From the NCBI RefSeq assembly GCF_000759855.1, contig NZ_JNAI01000010.1, forward strand, positions 186,001 to 250,000: a stretch of 64,000 nucleotides of DNA, written 5' to 3'. The DNA comes from Prochlorococcus marinus str. MIT 9107. Lineage in GTDB: Bacteria; Cyanobacteriota; Cyanobacteriia; PCC-6307; Cyanobiaceae. A program made the translations under genes and the position numbers. Under the pieces are notes generated by a model, which was not told the DNA's origin, searched no databases, and was given only the letters and a program-made list of their open reading frames with translations. Of this stretch, positions 62,528 through 64,000 are shown one piece after another (position 1 is the stretch's first letter; every line of letters starts with the position of its first letter).

Positions 62528-63733
62528 CTTTTTAGACAAATCACATCCCCATGCAGTGCCCTTGGATTCGCCAGAATTCAGGTCAAGTATAATATGCAAA
62601 ATATCGTCTACTAAATATTTACCTTTCATTCTTGATTGCATATAGTGGATCACTTTTGATGAATCATATTGTATGAAATTTCCCTTTTTCAAAATCTGAT
62701 AATCACCTATAAACAAATCGACTTCATTAAGATTAAATTTAATACCAGAATTACCTGCTGCTGAGATAATTCTTCCCCAATTTGGATCACAGCCATGTAT
62801 TGCAGTTTTTACCAATGCAGAATTACATATAGATTTTGCAACCATAATTGCATCATCAATATTTTTTGCTCCTTTAACTAAAACTTCTAATAAACAATTT
62901 GCTCCCTCTCCATCTCTTGCAATATTTTTTGCCAAGTTTTGACACACAATATCAATTCCTTTTTGGATGATTGGAAAAAATTTTTTATCAATTTTATCTC
63001 CTGCATTTATTCCAACGAATGCATCATTTGTGCTTGTCTCTCCATCAACTGATATTGCGTTAAAAGATTTTTGAACGGCAATGGAAATCATTTCATCCCA
63101 TTCTTCTTTATCAATACCCGCATCACATGTTAGAAAAGCAAGCATTGTAGCCATATTGGGATAAATCATTCCTGATCCTTTTGCCAATCCTGCTATTTTT
63201 ATTTTTTTACCTTGAATAATCGTCTCTATTAAAACTTTTTTCGGAGTCAAATCAGTAGTTAAAATTGCTTCTGCTGCATTTTGAAAATTATTAATTTTTA
63301 AATCACTCACTAAATTCGGTAAATTTTTTACTAAATTATTTATTTCTATAGGGACACCGATTAAACCAGTTGAGCACATCAAAACTTCCTCTTCTTTTAT
63401 TCCTAAAAGTTTTGCAATCTTTGCTGTAGCAATTTGAAAATGTTTAAGTCCAAGATTTCCTGTGCATGCATTTGCTTGTCCAGAATTAATTAGTATTGCG
63501 CGTAGAAAACCTGAAGATTTTTTAATCCTTTTCTCAGAAATATCTACACAAGAAGCGCGAACTATTGATTGGGTAAACTTACCGCTAAAGATGCTTCCTT
63601 CTGGAGCAAGTATAAGTGCTAAATCTTTCTTATTAGAAGCTTTTAATCCAGCAGATATTCCAGCAAAAAGAAAACCGCTGGGTGTTGCATTACCTTCATC
63701 AACAAATGACCAAATGGAATCAGACTGGCTCAA
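62495..63733 (-). CDS. argJ: Bifunctional glutamate N-acetyltransferase / ornithine acetyltransferase
   Basis: ArgJ transfers acetyl groups in arginine synthesis. The 412-residue precursor self-cleaves before Thr in MATMLAF (after GSGMIYPN), giving two chains. Other motifs are GVALP-like opening GNATPSGFLFAGISAGLK, NSGQANACTG, NDAFVGIN and HGCDPNWGRI. It appears intact, including the C-terminus VEINSEYTT that matches the repeats. It is divergent from coaE across 75 bp. Confidence 0.95.
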   Translation of the reverse strand: MSQSDSIWSFVDEGNATPSGFLFAGISAGLKASNKKDLALILAPEGSIFSGKFTQSIVRASCVDISEKRIKKSSGFLRAILINSGQANACTGNLGLKHFQIATAKIAKLLGIKEEEVLMCSTGLIGVPIEINNLVKNLPNLVSDLKINNFQNAAEAILTTDLTPKKVLIETIIQGKKIKIAGLAKGSGMIYPNMATMLAFLTCDAGIDKEEWDEMISIAVQKSFNAISVDGETSTNDAFVGINAGDKIDKKFFPIIQKGIDIVCQNLAKNIARDGEGANCLLEVLVKGAKNIDDAIMVAKSICNSALVKTAIHGCDPNWGRIISAAGNSGIKFNLNEVDLFIGDYQILKKGNFIQYDSSKVIHYMQSRMKGKYLVDDILHIILDLNSGESKGTAWGCDLSKKYVEINSEYTT

Positions 63734-63808
63734 TCTCTTTTATATTTTAATTCATACTAACTACTACTTAATACTAAAGAAACAGGTAATTAGATTATTA
63801 TTAAATAT

Positions 63809-64000
63809 ATGAATATTCCTCAAAAATTAAAAAATAAACAAAGAAGAATTGGTTTGACAGGAGGTATTGCATGTGGGAAGTCAACCATAACAAATTATAT
63901 TAGAGAATATAAAAATATTCCGATACTAGATGCAGATAATTTATCAAGAGAATTAACCAAACCAAACACATATGGATATAAAAAAATCTTAAATTATTTT
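63809..64000 (+). CDS. coaE: Dephospho-CoA kinase, 3' truncated by window edge
   Basis: The last step of CoA synthesis. The visible 64 residues contain the Walker A loop GLTGGIACGKST (15-26) and the substrate-site DADNLSRELTKP (41-52), both diagnostic. The rest lies beyond the window. Confidence 0.93.
   Translation, partial: MNIPQKLKNKQRRIGLTGGIACGKSTITNYIREYKNIPILDADNLSRELTKPNTYGYKKILNYF

Overview
The window comes from a marine picocyanobacterium, almost certainly a high-light Prochlorococcus. The DNA is very AT-rich and the genes are tightly packed. It carries Hli stress proteins, PsbX, Ycf66, a PetL-like peptide and a cyanobacterial two-piece tmRNA gene whose tag reads ANKIVSFSRQTAPVAA. 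All functional calls rest on reading the translated sequence; no database search was run.

From 1 to about 57.4 kb the window is ordinary core genome. 1-4.2 kb: an NDH-1 accessory-like fragment, shikimate kinase, a tandem PTPS protein, a RibD-like reductase, a FemAB-like transferase, DUF4346 and PetL. 4.2-16.4 kb: RimO, a VKOR-thioredoxin fusion, NadB, a radical SAM protein, a TolC-like channel, an IMPase, a YihY protein, Hli and an HtrA protease. 16.4-24.8 kb: ABC-F, several small proteins (one Nif11-like), a ribbon-helix-helix regulator, a Ktr potassium/sodium system with an SLC13 transporter, and NDH-2. 24.9-31.8 kb: CysH, CoaX, Bcp, a phosphopantetheinyl transferase, RarA, phosphoglucomutase and DUF4912. 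32.4-37.1 kb: sufBCDS. 37.1-47.3 kb: an S9 peptidase, deformylase, HIT, an SbmA-like ABC transporter with Hli, Ycf66, PsbX, YggT, AccC, tRNA-Leu and an LpxB-like protein. 47.3-57.4 kb: PRC-barrel, SMC, small membrane proteins, a THUMP methyltransferase, ssrA, an aldo/keto reductase and an orphan ParA with a small membrane partner.

From 57,385 to 62,527 lies a 5.1-kb accessory island packed against the 3' end of argJ; coaE follows argJ at the window edge. The island is cut into three segments by four direct repeats. Each repeat, read on the minus strand, is a copy of the last codons of argJ (...NSEYTT-stop). Where the copies differ inside the conserved codons, the differences are synonymous. 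Each segment also has its own short iterated motif just inside both ends: GTAAGCAA in A, TAATCACA in B, TTAGTGTTTTAT in C. This is the layout expected of core attachment sites plus arm-type recombinase sites. I read the island as three elements stacked at the argJ 3' end, each restoring the gene's C-terminus. None encodes a visible recombinase.

Segment A carries a decayed zinc-ribbon/GIY-YIG gene, a thiamine-binding-like protein, a candidate structured RNA and two small genes with strong Shine-Dalgarno sites. Segments B and C carry paralogous surface proteins with an apparent YadA-like anchor and different passengers; the C copy is broken by a 1-base deletion.
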